Below, piece after piece: positions 1-14,225 of a stretch of DNA of 64,000 nucleotides. Source of the DNA: Liolophura sinensis (taxonomy: Eukaryota; Mollusca; Polyplacophora; Chitonida; Chitonidae); assembly GCF_032854445.1 (NCBI RefSeq), contig NC_088304.1, forward strand, positions 23,857,513 through 23,921,512, read 5' to 3'. The notes under the pieces are model-generated. The model was given only the letters and a program-made list of their open reading frames with translations, had not been told where the DNA came from and searched no databases. A program made the translations under genes and the position numbers. How positions within the stretch are numbered: the stretch's first letter is position 1; every line of letters starts with the position of its first letter.

Positions 1-3000
1 ACTCTATGGACTTCACTTACCATACATACTTCTTGTTCTTTAGGTTAAAAGTAATATATACAATCTGGATGCATACACCAAAGACATCCTCAAAGTTATA
101 TCTTATAGACTGGTGCCAGAAGAAACTTTTCCTACCTGTGTAATTAGCAACTAATGGGTTGACTCAATGCATAAAAACATGCCAAATGATATTTATGTAT
201 ATCGGCTTTAGTCTCACTTTACCACTGTAGCATTAAGCACCATTAACCTCAAAGGTTTCCTATGATGACAACCATGTAAAGTTCTCACACCCTGCTGCAA
301 ATGTGTTGTTTACATTGAAATTACCTCCCAATTATATTCAACACTACTTGCAATTTGTGTTACCCCAATCGTAAACAACTTGGCTATAGCGCCATCTGGA
401 TGGTCTAAGGGAAGATAACTCAGTGATACAACCCAATGCTGAGTAATACATAAAAACTTTGAATTATACCACTAAGTTATCCTCCCTTAGAGGATTTATA
501 TTGGTCATGAGCCATAACTGAGTACTGCTTCCCTTTACGTCTTTTAATCCATAACTCATTGGCTAAATAAGAATCCCAAATCCTAAACCCAATATCAATT
601 AATTTTTTTGACAATACATTAAAACTTTCTGTTCGCATGGCCACATAAAACTGCACACATTCTTACCCTCTAAGTTCAGAGGGTTCATATCACGAAGATG
701 CTTCAGAAAAACCATGTCTCAGATGGCAGATCATGTGATATTATCAAAGGAGGCTACTATGACATGCCATAGTTACCTGAGTTGCGGTGATCAACACTGG
801 GTTGGACTGAAGACTGGGCCATCTGTGGAGGAGTTCATATATGGCGGAATGTAAATCAGAAATAAGTCCACAGCCAAAACAAGAACGGATGTCAACAAGA
901 TTGCAATCATAGCAAATTCAATGCAAACCTGCGACACAGTCTACCTCCAGCCATGCAGACATGGGGAAAGCTTTAACATCTGGGACAAATTCATTGAACA
1001 AAAGTCAATGTTAGTGGTTCCTTCGCGAAAGGAGGGACAGTCCTTCATGCCACACAACACAAATACATCTACATAATTTGACAAGTACATGTTTCAACAA
1101 AAGGAAAACAATGACAAATGGAGTGCATCTTTCATGCCAAAAGACACAAAAGTATTTTGGGCCCCATAGCATGATCTCTTTTTCAAATGTATCTACGTAT
1201 ACATATATTCACATTTCATGACTGCAACTTGTTGATGCTAAAAAAATCCTGTCATCAACTGACATGATCAGCATGAAGCTGACATCACACAATATGAACT
1301 AATTGCATGCCAAATAGCAATTTTTTTTTTGCCCTCTGTACCATAACATGTTCATTTCAGACTACACAAATAACGTAAGCTACATGCCCCAGATACAGCC
1401 ATACAAACTCATGTCTCATGTCAAAATGAATTGCAACAAACTGTCATGAGATATGACAATACTTGTTTTTTTTATAGCATGTATCATCCAACAACTTTGA
1501 TTTACCCCTCTAATAAGCTGGTATTATGGTACCGGACAGGAATTCCTATATCACGTCAAAGAAGGTACAGGCTACATGACATCATTACAACCAGTGATGT
1601 ATGTATATGTAACCCTATCAGTCACATAGCTCCAACTCTCAACAAGACTTTCAAACCTTCAAAATACATGTACACTAGTCATCACAAAGCGTAAAAAGGG
1701 GAGACAATCCCACTTGGAGTCGATGATTGCAATACTATTTCAAATTCTTAAGAGAAGCAGTTTTTCAAATACAATATTGATGAACAGGAAACCCTCAAAA
1801 AGAAGGGTAACCGATCAGATCCTTTTACGTATCATGTTCATACACCGTGGAGAAATAGATGTATTGTACTTGTCTCATCAGAATTTCGTAAGACCACTGA
1901 TAAAATGGAATTGAATGGCACCATGAGTGATCATGTATGCTTTGGAATCCATCTATACTACGTACCTTCATCTATGCTCTGGAGTCCATCTATAACACGT
2001 ACCTTCATGTATGCTCTGGAGTCCATCTATACTACGTACCTTCATGTATGCTCTGGAATCTATCTATAACACGTACCTTCATGTATGCTCTGGAATCCAT
2101 CTATAACACGTACCTTCATCTATGCTCTGGAGTCCATCTATAACACGTACCTTAATGTATGCTCGGGAGTTCATCTATATTACGTACCTTCATCTATGCT
2201 CTGGAATCCATCTATACTACGTACCTTCATGTATGCTCTGGAATCCATCTATACTACGTACCTTCATGTATGCTCTGGAATCTATCTATACTATGTACCT
2301 TCATGTATGCTCTGGAATCCATCTATACTACGTACCTTCATGTATGCTCTGGAATCCATCTATACTACGTACCTTCATCTATGCTCTGGAGTCCATCTAT
2401 AACACGTACCTTCATGTACTTACAAACCGGGTCTGGCCCCAGTATCACAAAGCAATCTTACACTTAAGTCAAAATTTCATATCACTTTAATATTATATCA
2501 CTCTTTTATAACAAGGTCAAACTATTGGTTGACCAGGGAACATAAATTCTGGGTATGTTACTGCAGAACAGATTTCAGCGAAAATGAAAGAAGGAAATAT
2601 ACTAAGTTCACTGATTTAAATTTTACCTTAAGTCCAAGATGGCTTTATGATCCCAAGGCCTGCTATACAAGTACTTACCTGTTTATCTCTATGAATCTTT
2701 GAGGTTACTTTGGTCAAGTTCTTTCTTTTCATTTCATGTAGATTTTTATTGATACAAAAAAAGATATATATATATATATATGCTATTTGCTTTGTTCTGT
2801 TTTATCAAATCACATTTTTTTTAGCTTTTAGAATGGCTTTTGAAAAAAACAACAAAAAAAAAACATCACTTTAAGGCCAAAATTTAATTCTTATATTATT
2901 TAGTATAAAATGTGCATAATCTGTTTTCTGACACCAGTAACAGATAAAAATGACACCCAGGAAAGTGATAAGTGGGGCACCCTGGACAATACCTGAAAAC

Positions 3001-3099
3001 TGTGAGTGGGGAGATTGCCTAGCCAGAGATTTGGGCTAAGGCTTCGAGTAAAAAGGTAGGGGGGAGAGGATGGGAGTGGTGAGGCTTGGGGTACCATAC
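1..3099. other. HIP1 intron sequence after exon 17
   Basis: Apart from the 37-bp array and a short TA run at 2768, I see no supported feature. One weak exon-like segment at 777-822 (cctccacag acceptor, CTCAG|gtaact donor) does not look like coiled coil and is not called. Confidence 0.6.
1934..2417. repeat. 37-bp minisatellite, about 13 units
   Basis: Unit atgctctggaatccatctat plus actacgtaccttcatgt, very little diverged. Because 37 is not a multiple of 3, all frames run through it, producing overlapping spurious ORFs. On the HIP1 strand each unit carries a donor-like GAAG|GTACGT. In the HIP1 intron after exon 17. Confidence 0.95.
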
Positions 3100-3237
3100 C
3101 TCTTTCTGTTTTTCAAGCTCTGCGCTTTTCCCTGTGACTTGAGCAAGCTGGGAGGTGACATCATCGGCACTTTTCTGCAGCGTAGCTTCTATAACCTTCC
3201 GCTCCTCGGAGATTTTATGCAGCTCAATCTCGGTTTT
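3100..3237 (-). CDS. HIP1: HIP1 exon 17 (residues 499-544, coiled coil; last exon found in window)
   Basis: Encodes KTEIELHKISEERKVIEATL, then a Ser/Asp/Glu-rich helix ending SAELEKQKE. Acceptor gacag|AAAACC, donor AAAGAG|gtatgg, 138 nt, phase 0/0. Exon 18 must begin with a complete codon. I find no convincing candidate between here and position 1. Confidence 0.88.
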
Positions 3238-6200
3238 CTGTCATGCAACATGCCACGGACGCAGGAAAGAGAGGAGAGGTGGGTAAAAGGGGGGTAACCC
3301 ATTAGATTAGTCAATTGAAAAACACAATGTGCAAGCATAACATGATCATGATCATTTAAACCACCACCTATCACATCCAGCCAATCATTTTCACTTTTCT
3401 CACAAACCACAAGGCATTCAATACAAGCACAATCAAACCAGCATCACAGAGGGAAGATAAACAATGGGGGTAAGATACCTGAACCGCAGATTATCATAAT
3501 TTTTTTGATATCCTACATTTTTGTCTTCACTTACTTTTAAATAATTTTTTGTGGGTAGATGATAAATTATAATAATAAATATTTTTTTAGCCCTAAGATC
3601 CTTCAATACAGTATTACAACAAAGAAATCTGCTTTTTATACAGGCGACTCAATTTATTTACTGTTAAAACAAGGATGCGTGTGTGTAAAACTTTATTGTG
3701 CAAGCTCTACAATTTATCTCAGATTTACAGTACTACAGCCAGTTCAGTACTACAAGTGTGGTATTTTTCTGCTGCATGTGAGCTGGTAGCAAGCTAGTGG
3801 TCTGTTACAAGTGTGGTATTGTTGTGCTAATGGCCTTCTACAAGTGTGATATTGGTGAGCCAGTGGTCAGCTACAAGTGTGCTAGTGGCTGGCCACAGAG
3901 AATTTTCACCCGGACACATCAATAATCTGAGGGGTCATTTCCACCTCTGATCTCACACACATTCAGACAACAGCTACATGTACAAGCAGACAGACAACCA
4001 CATTCTGACTATGTCAAGATGCTCCAAATACAGCCTAATAATATGTCTATACAGTAAGGCTGACGAGTGATGTTATACGTACACATTAATTATTAATCTA
4101 TCCAAAACTTCTCATACACAAAATGTTTACCAAAAAATGTTAACCTCACATAAAAGACATTTATTTCATTGAATTTATTATGGGTAATGGTTCATATTTT
4201 ATATAATATTATAAAAGACTTTTGTTTAGGCTTTAATCCTAATCCGATAAGAACAACTTCCATTCAGTCAAATATTATTTACTCTTACATGTGAGAAATT
4301 TAGGGGACTGAACAATTTATACAGACAACCAGCTACACATTTCTGTAAGAACCCACCTTTACTGCTTGTTCCTTCTCCTCCACAGCTTTCTTTTCACTAG
4401 ATAACTGTTTATTGGCTTCAGCATGCTGGAATTAAGGCAACCATTGGAAATGCACACAGTTTTAACCTATTTCCACTTTCAAAAAACGTTGGAAACAACC
4501 CAGAATCCGTTGAATACTCGTCAACTATTTGAGAACTAGTGATAAACCTTATTATTATGAACTAGCATATGTTGATAGATAGACTATACTATAAAACTGC
4601 ACAAAACATACTGAGTCTCTTAGATTGAAGGAAATGAATTATATGTTTCCCAAAGTCATGCCACAATCACATATGTTTATGTGCTCTTCTGTGCGATATA
4701 TGTTTAAAACTGTAAGGTTTACAAAGAACCCTAAACTTAATATATGGTCACTATTGTTAACTGTACATCAATCTCTAATGATAAATATTACAGGTCGGCC
4801 AGCAACCTGCGGATGGTCGTGGGTTTCCACTGGGCTCTGACCGGTTTCCTCCTAACATAATGCTGGTCGCCGTTGTTTTAGTGAAATATTCTTGAGCACG
4901 GCGTAAAACACCAATGAAATAAATAAATATTACAAAACCATACAGTGATCAGAATATAAATCTGTTTTCCCTCATATCATGATAAAAAATTTTAGTTAAT
5001 AAATCTAAGTTTGGCGATGCCGTTTCATCTAAGACAGTTTTAATAAATGCATGAAATAAATATGAATTTGCTACATAAATAAATACATCTTTACAATAGA
5101 TGAGTTTGCAGAAATTTTCTTTAGGTTAGCTCAAGTATTTATTTATTTTATTGATCTGATTGGTGTTTTACACCGTACTCAAGAATATTTTGCTTATATG
5201 ACGGCGACCAGCATTATGGTGGAAGAATACCAGGCAGAGCCCGGGGAACCCCACAACCATCCGCAGGTTGCCAACAGACCTTCCCACTTACCACCGGAGA
5301 GGAAGCCAGCATAAGGGTTAGCTCAAGTAAGTCTTTAACACAAATATATGTTTGCTAATGATGTGTATTCTAAGAGAATTCTAATAAATACGAGTTTGCT
5401 GTAGAAATACATGTACACGTGTACACATCGTTCCACCCTGATATTTCAGCCATTACAGACAGACTTCCACTGACAAGCTTACATTCCTCAGCAACTGTAC
5501 GTGTTCCTCTCGTAACTTTGTGTAAATATCCTTCATCTTCTTGAACTTTTCATCACTGGCTTTCACTTGTTCTGCAACAGTCAAAACCAATCCAGTCAAA
5601 ATCAGCTCACTTAAAAACTTTAATTTACTACCTCGTCGCTCAAACTAATCACAGACCAGTGCCCATTTTGTCCGACGGACATTCATATTCTATCACAAAC
5701 AAGGCTTGTATGTATGAATTATTTAGGCCATTCTAAATAATGATATTACAAGTAAAAATTTGATTGGATTTGTGCTGATCGATTTTTTGCTGAAAATCTC
5801 CAGTATACAAGAGCTGGAGAGAGTCTTTAAGGTAACCATGATCAGTCATGAACTTACTCTCGACGTCAGCCAATTTTGCTGAGGCAGCTGTGTTCTTCTT
5901 TGCAGCTTCTACCTGAACCAGCAGTACTTCTTTCTCCTAAAGTAAAGCAGATATTATGGTTTAGAAAAAGTGATAAGGTTCTGAAAAATAGGGGAGTTTT
6001 GAGATCAAACTCTTTTGTCCTTAAAGGTAAAAACAGTGTTACTGTACTAAATGACTCATGAATTGTGTTAGACAACCTATGTTTAACTGTCACATTAATT
6101 TACCGATTGCCTGTCTCACCATGTTCCACAAATGACACCTCTTTCCTTTAGGAACTTCTCAAGTTTACAAACGCTTCGCTCCTAAATTTTCTCTATCTTC

Positions 6201-8231
6201 CCCTTATTACATTTTCTGAAACTTTCTTCAGGTATTTACTTTATAGTAAAGATCAAAAATAGCTGCATGACATTTTTGACAGGCTACATGGTACAATAAG
6301 GCTTTTTTTTTTTTTTACCTTTAGCGATAAATGATTTCAAACTTGAAACACACCTATTGCCAGGGTGTGTGAGGATTTCAGAATTAAGCTGTCATAGCCG
6401 TCAGTTGCTATTTACATCCATACATTTGAAAATAAATAAAATTGTCCCCTGAAAGCAATATGCATATGGCTTTCATCCACTGATGACAAGATGACATATC
6501 ATCAGGACATTAAAAAATACAGAGGTACAAAAAGCAGTATGAAGTTTCTCAAGAAAGTCTGAAAATACCTTACCCTACCTCCAAATTACACTGGCAATAA
6601 CCTGTTCTGATAAAACCAACCAACCGATCTTAAATCAGCCAACTGGAGGAAAATCCCTATGCCATGAATACATGTATATCTGCCTAACCTTCTTTTGTTC
6701 ATCCCTCTCTGCCATCAGCCTTCTGATGTCTTCTTCTAACTTTTCCACTTTCTCCTTCAACATGGAAATGATCCTGAAGTCCTGGAAGACAGAGCAACAA
6801 TCGCTCTTACATGTATGTGTACCATCATTTTTCAACTTTTTCAACAACCTCTGTAACCAATATTTAGAAACATTCTTACAGAACTATATAGCGTTCAGAG
6901 TTACATAGTTTTATGATATATGAATCTTTAGTGACACAAACAAATCGTTTTCAGCTTCATTTTCGGAATAAATGTGTACATAAAATCCCCTGAAAAAAGT
7001 GCTTTAGTGGATGAAAAGGTTGAAGATTTACAATATGTACACGCACGTTTCGGGTTTTATGTCATACTTAATAATATGTCAGTCATATGACAACATGGAG
7101 ACATTCAGTGTTTATGTGCACATATACTGTATCTTCTTGTGCGAGTAGATGCTGCTAAAGTGCTGCCGTCACTAAGGCATCATGCCGAAGACACCAGACC
7201 AGAGACGACCTCCCCTCTACCCCCCCCCCCCAAAACAAAGTCAAATTATACTGACACCAGGCCAACAAGTCCAATTTCCTTGTTCTTCCTTGGTTCAAGT
7301 CTTGACCAAGGTTTGACCAAACCCAGGTTTGATCCCAGGTCTCCTGACTTTGAGCCAGATGCTCTAACCATTAGGCTGCCAAAGCAGCCACATTCACCAA
7401 TTGAGATGCTTTCAAAACTACCTGATTTTCAACACAAACCTCAGCCTTGACTCTCTCCAGCTCTTCCCTCAACTGGTTTATCTCCCTCATCAGCCTTTCT
7501 ATCAACATGTCCCTAAAATACACAGAAAACAATAGTTAACTACAAAAAAAGTTTGCTAACTGCTCTGATATCATTAACTTTGGAACGCAGGATACACAAA
7601 AGTCACAGTCAAATACTAACACATGCACATTTTTAATCCTGCCTTCAAACTGTTTATGAGAAGTGATTTCACTTTTTAAATGGCATTATTTATTTCTTTG
7701 GTGTTTATGCCGTACTCAAGGACATTTCACAATGAATATTTATACAACGGCAGCAAGCATTATGGTGGGAGGAAACTGGGCATAACCTAGAGGAAACCCA
7801 CGGCCATCTGCAGGTTGCTGAAGAGGTAGCCAGCATGAGATGGAATTGAAATCATTAGCGTGAGGCTCCTGGGCCACTGTGCCATTCTGGTATGCTAACC
7901 ACCTCGGCCAGGGAGGCTCCCTAAGTGGCATTATATGCCACACTGAAAATCAAGTCTCTTTAGCCAATTTGACTCCTTCAGAAAAACTTCAATATACAAG
8001 TATGTCCTGGGCTACTGCTGTACCCTGAACTAAGAGGTGAAAACTGACCTTGACAAGTAAGCCTTTTCTAGAAAACTCACCTCTCATCAGGTTCCGGAGG
8101 AGGGGGTGGGGCACCATTGAAGTTGAAGCTGTTCCCTAATGAGGCATCCCCAAATGCTTGGTCAAACTTGTCACTTTCATCAGATGCCTGACAAAACACA
8201 ATACGATCATATAAGTCAGACCATGTTGTAC

Positions 8232-8275
<44 letters not shown>

Positions 8276-11200
8276 TTTCATCAAGGTTTCATCAATAACA
8301 AAGGCAAAATAGAAGATAATTTATACTCTGTAGTCAATCGATATTAGGGTATGAAACAATATCGTCCAGGTTGGCCAAGTTTTGGGTCTCACAAAAAGTT
8401 AAACTTCTTTCAGTCTAGACAGTTAAACGGAACATATGAGAGGAGATTGAGAGATAAATTGTGGAAGTACTGCAAAAGCAACACATCTTCCCGATGGATA
8501 TGAGACACAAGAATAACAGTTATGTCAAAGTTCAAAAATAAGACAAAAAAGGTTGAAAATGGACCTAGGTCTGAAACTCAAATTTAATCTGTAAGGTCAT
8601 CATGGCTAAATCAGGTACAAAGTTTGGATAAAACATTTCAAAAAATAAAATCTGAAAAACTGATTTGTGATGAACAAACAAACCTAAAATACAGTCCAGT
8701 GCTGGTAGGAGACTAATAAATAAACTCACTCCACTGTGACTGTGATGTATCCACCAGGAACCCTTAGACTCACCAATGACTGTAAGGTATCCACCAGGAA
8801 TCCCAAAAACTAACCTGTGAGGTGTCCACCATGCAGAACTAGGAACTGTCAGACTCACCTCTGGCTGTGAGGTGTCCATCAAGAACCTTCAACACTCACC
8901 TCTATCTCTCAGGTGTCCTACTATAAAGACTCACCTCTAATACCATGACAGTGAGGTGTCCACCAGGAACCTTAAAGACTCACCTCTGACTGAGGTGTCC
9001 ATCAGGAACCCCCAAGAGTCATCTCTATCTCTCAGGTGTCCTACTATAAAGACTCACCTCTAATATCATGACTGTTCGGTGTCCACAAGGAACCCTAAAG
9101 ATTGACCTCTGACTGTGTAGTGTCCATTAGAAACCTTCAAGACTCACCTCTATCTCCGAGGTGTCCTACTATAAAGACTCACCTCTAATATCATGACTGT
9201 AAGGTGTCCACCAGGAACCCTAAAGACTCACCTCTGACTGTGTGGTGTCAATGAGAAAGCCTGTGGACTCCACCTCGGGGGTTTCTACGTCAGGCTCAGA
9301 TTCCCCAGGAACCACAGCCACAGGTTTCACATGCTTACTAAAGTCTGCCGCTATCAGGAAATTGGGGGGCTCCTGAAGTAAATGATAACATCAGGGTAAA
9401 CCCTGTTATAGATATCATGAAATATGAACATTTTCACAGGAGGGATCATATCAAATTTCCAGAGCTGTTTAACATGTACATATGAATAAAAGTCACATTT
9501 CTTTGAAGATAATAACACATAACTGCAAACAATTTTGGAATCTTGGGTCTGAGTTTTTTTTTTTTTTCAAAACTAGCCCGAGTTCGTAATAGGTGCATCT
9601 CACTTTTGTGACATCTTGCCCCTCATTATATGAATGATCCATCTTATAAAGATGAGGGTCTGATTTTAAATGATAGAATGTCAAAAATCTGACACAAAAG
9701 AGGACACAAATGAAAACTTCCTGCAAAGTGTGCCTCATCATGAAATAAAACCTATAAGCTTTGACTGATCACTCCATCAAAACCACTTACATCAGGCAGG
9801 ACTGGCACTTGGACTAGGTTTTTGAAGTACTGCAGGTTTCCACTGTGGTGGTAGAATTCCTTCAGTTTCCTGTAGCAGACCAGGAATCTGTCCCTGTGAC
9901 CCGATAATGTGTCTGGGGGAAGGCCTGTGTGACAAAGAATCACAGAGAATATTTAAAATTGTGCCAATTTTATCAGATTGACATGAGTTGATCACATTTT
10001 ACAACAAAGCATTCAGAGAACATTGATAGCTCACCTGACTGAGCAGTTTGTATTTATTTTATTTGAGTGGTGTTTTATGTCGTACTCAAGAATATTTCAC
10101 TTGTACGACGGCAGGCAGCATTATGGTGGGAGGAAACCGGGCAGAGACTGGGGGAAACCCACGACCATCCGCAGGTTGCTGGCAAGACCTTCCTACTTAC
10201 GGCCGGAGAGGAAGCCAGCATGAGCTGGATTTGAAATGACATCGTCCGCATTGGTGAGAGGCTTCTGGACCATTACCCTGCGATACCGCACTAACCAACT
10301 GAGCCACAGAGGCGCCTGAGCAGTTCGTAAAACTGAATAATGTTCAAGGGTAGCGATACCTTCAAATATTGTTCTCAAAAACAGGAGAATGACACTATCA
10401 CACAGGGATATTATTCTCTCATTAGAGAGTGCTAGGACCTTGCCATTATATCAACAAGAAAGGCCAAAATCATTATATTAGTACTGTCATAAATATGATT
10501 GTTAATCTTTGGCCATAAAGATTGCAGAGCTCTGACTTTGTACATGTATGTTATAGAGTTATAAATCGTTGTGGTGGTAAAAGTCCTCATAGTGGGTAGT
10601 GATCTTTGTATGCATATCATGAAATGCATCCGGTAATCCGTAAACTATGGGTGGCCACTGCAAGAGTGTGAATGGCTGAGCAAATGTTGATCCATGGTAG
10701 TAAAAAACTTCCTTGTGGGAGGAGTACTAGCGCCACCTCGCTAGGGTGGTCTTTTATGTGTAAATCTCTTCCCACAACCGGCAATACTAAGGGTGGCCAC
10801 TGCAATTCTATGATAGGCTGAGCAAACTCTCTACTGACAAGTCACTGCATATGTGGATAACTGAAGACATTCCGTCCCAGTATGGGAAGGCACATGCATC
10901 GACCAGTGTCACATAGGCCGCCAATACTCATATAGATGTGGACGGCTTTCTACAGACAAGCACATGTATATACCAGAGAAAATGAAGTTCAAAAATTAGG
11001 TCAACTTCAGACACTCCATAAATCTGTTAAAGTAACCAGAGAGACAATAAGCTTCTCTGCACAGGTGTTTCCAAAAGAAGCTGTAGCTCTACATGAAAGG
11101 CTGACACAAATCAGAAAAGGGTGAGTCTATAAAATAGAAAAGTGATGTGAGGAAATTCACCAGCATAACCCTGTTATCAATTCCTTCTCATTCTCCCACA

Positions 11201-13952
11201 TGTAGGTAGCCCAGTGCACAAAAATTGTAGTCCAACACGAAAGTTTTTTTGATTACAAGAACTAGGTAAATTTTTGTCCAAAAGTCCATAAATCTTAAAA
11301 AAAAAATAGTCACCGAGAACCAGTGATGCAAAGAAATTGTAGCCCTGCATGGAGGCTTTCTAGAAAAGTTGTGTTTACTACAGAAAACAAAAGTGAAGTT
11401 CATATAATGTGGAAATCTTTTTTACAGTGAATTCATTTTTTATTTGAATGGTGCTTTATGCCGTACTCAAGATTATTTCGCTTATACGACAGCGGCCAGC
11501 ATTATGGTGGGAAGAAACCTTTTATCCGAGAATGTACATTTTGTGTAATACACACCATACCTTAAACAAGGGAGCTAAACGAAAAAGCTTAACTTTCATC
11601 CCATAAATGAGTGCTGATTACAGTGGAGCTACAAAAAAAGCTTAACCTTCCATCCGAGTATATACATTTACACACCATACCTAAAACAAGGGAGCTAAAC
11701 AAAAAAGCTTAACCCTGAATCCATGTATGTGAGCAAATTGTACAGGAGCTAAAACAAAACAGCTTAACCAGACACCAACACCTACACCACCATTTTTCCC
11801 CCCTCTCACAATACCTCTCCTTTCTCCATATAGGCGAGCTAAAAATCATATAGGATAGCTCTTTTGAAAGCAAAACAATCTCATTGCCTCAAACTGATCT
11901 TAAAGGTCCGCAGCATCTATCAATAATGATGTCTATTCATTTTATTTAATACTTCATTGTTGTTTTACGCCCTGCTGAAGAATATTTCACTTATACGACA
12001 ACCAAGAGCATTATGGTGAGAGGAAACTGGGCATAGCCCAAGGGAAACCCACAACCATATATAGTCAGTAACAGTAAGTGATAGAAAATTAGTTTAGAGC
12101 TCATTCGTCAACACTTCAAAATTCAGCACATAAAATGAGAGATACATTGTTGGTAAACTTTATTTCAATGTGAAGAATGAGTGTTGGCTGAGGTTAATTG
12201 GGCCATTCAGATTTAAACATCATGCAGCATGATTAAAGTATTATTAAAACATCCTGGGTCCCTTGTACGTACTCGAGTGAAGTTTGAAGAGGGACTTGAC
12301 CAGATAGTCGTACAGTTGGCAGGAGTCCTGTATGCAGAGAATCAAGGGAGCTAAACGGCACTGTCCCGTGTTTGTCATGGAGTTGGACCTTGACATGTCC
12401 AGAGAACTGAAAACTGCAAACAGTTATATACATATATATAAGTACATGATATCATCCAGGTGTTCTGTATGATGAAATATTAAAACAGATAAGCAAATAT
12501 CAAAACTCAAAAATATACATATAAATCTTCCATCATCGCAATTTTATAAACAATCTGTAAAGTTTTCGTTGCCATGTCTTTTGACATCTATGGACTAATT
12601 ATTACACAGAACACACAGATGTATATTAAAGCAGGAAGTGATATAGTGTAGTTACAGCTTTGTCTGTTATTACCCAATAGGATGCAGTATGATTACAAAG
12701 GGAGAGCTCTCCATAGTTGGAGGTAGATTATCAATGTAAATCTTATCAATGTAAACAAAAACACAACCAAACTGGAGTAATTAAAATGAATGATTGATGA
12801 TGTCCATATTGCAGACATATCATGTGGAAGTATATGACTTATGATATAATGTGGTACAATATAGGATCTGAAAGACTTTCTGTGCGGTGGCACGGCATGT
12901 TTCTTGGTTTAAACTACAGTGACTTCATTATCACGGGGATGGTGAAAGTAAGCAAATGTTAGGCGGATAAACTATCTATGCAACAGACAGATAGATCTGA
13001 AATACTGACTGTAAACTGATTCAAATCATGTTTAAAACAGAGGAAATCAGCCATACAACTCACCCAGGTGTTGTAGAGTCAAGATCTCATCCATGTAGTC
13101 TAACATATCACAGGCCAGCTCAAAACTGTGGGTAAGAAAACAGATCAAATTTAAAACTTTCACACTTTATAGTTTCAGATTTCACCAGAAGACTTTATAG
13201 CCATGTTAGCCCTTTCAATCCAACTTGAAGAAGACAGGTTTCAGATTTGTGTTGGATTGGACTACCTGAGCCGTAGGCAAAGGGAAGGAAACTGGCCCTT
13301 GGCATATAAAGTACATCACATACTCAAATAAAGTTCTACTCTCAGTGACCTAGCAGTTTAACAGCATGCTAGTGTGACACAATGACTCAGGAACCTCTCA
13401 CCAATGAGGTGGCTATGAGTTCAAGTCCCGTTCATGGAGTCTTCCTCTCCCATCGTATGAGGGGGAGGTCTTTCAGCAACCTGCGGATGGTCGTACATTT
13501 CTCCAGGGTTCTACTTGGTTCTGCTCTTCCCCAGGGTTCTACTGCTCCCACCATAATGCTGGCTGGCAGTGAAATATTCATGAGTGCAGCTTAAAACACC
13601 AACGAAATAAATAAATAAATAAAATAAAATTCTTGATGATTCTGCTGCAGCCTAATTCTGCCAAGAAATCTAAGTTTTGGTTTGGGGAATCATTCCTGTT
13701 TCCATGACCAATAACTCTGATTGCTGCTACATCAGTGAAATATTTCTGATTCATAAATTAATCAATCAACTGAGGCCAATCAATAGCCAGAGGTTTGAAT
13801 GTATGCCATCCGAACCCTAGCGACAAACTTACTAGCTGTTCACATCAGATCCACAGATTCTGGATAAGGTTTCGTCTGACATCATCAAGGTGCCAGGAAT
13901 TCGGGGATTCTGAAGAACAAGAACAATGAAGTTTGTAGATATTTTGTACATT

Positions 13953-14041
<89 letters not shown>

Positions 14042-14104
14042 GTGTATGTATGTATGTGTTTGTTTGTATGTATGTATGTGTGTGTGTATGTATGTATGTG
14101 TGTA

Positions 14105-14174
<70 letters not shown>

Positions 14175-14183
14175 TATGTATGT

Positions 14184-14225
<42 letters not shown>

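Larger units (their letters stand above)
3238..5857. other. HIP1 introns 14 to 16, ordinary sequence
   Basis: Holds exons 15 and 16 and two SINE-1 fragments. The rest (3238-4356, 4426-4795, 5572-5857) is AT-rich single-copy-looking sequence with a faint ctacaagtgtggtatt duplication near 3760-3890. Confidence 0.6.
5937..8080. other. HIP1 introns 11 to 13
   Basis: Besides exons 12-13, SINE-2 (7050-7395) and SINE-1 (7686-7924), nothing is recognisable at 5937-6688 or 6782-7049. Confidence 0.6.
9925..12272. other. HIP1 intron 8
   Basis: Three SINE-1 copies and a degraded repeat. At 10640-10830 a short duplicated pair (gggtggccactgcaa ... ggctgagcaaa) occurs twice. The rest shows no feature. Confidence 0.6.

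Noticed and set aside
777-822. HIP1 exon 18 candidate
   Set aside because: The splice signals are fair, but the encoded MAQSSVQPSVDHRNS does not resemble the coiled coil expected next and lies over 2 kb from exon 17 with no support.
1937-2490. Four overlapping ORFs of about 70-120 codons
   Set aside because: They are the 37-bp repeat read in all three frames.
2680-2735. Another HIP1 exon candidate before donor gtaagt at about 2679
   Set aside because: The HIP1-like frame (KELDQSNLKDS) runs into a stop, and there is no pyrimidine tract for an acceptor.
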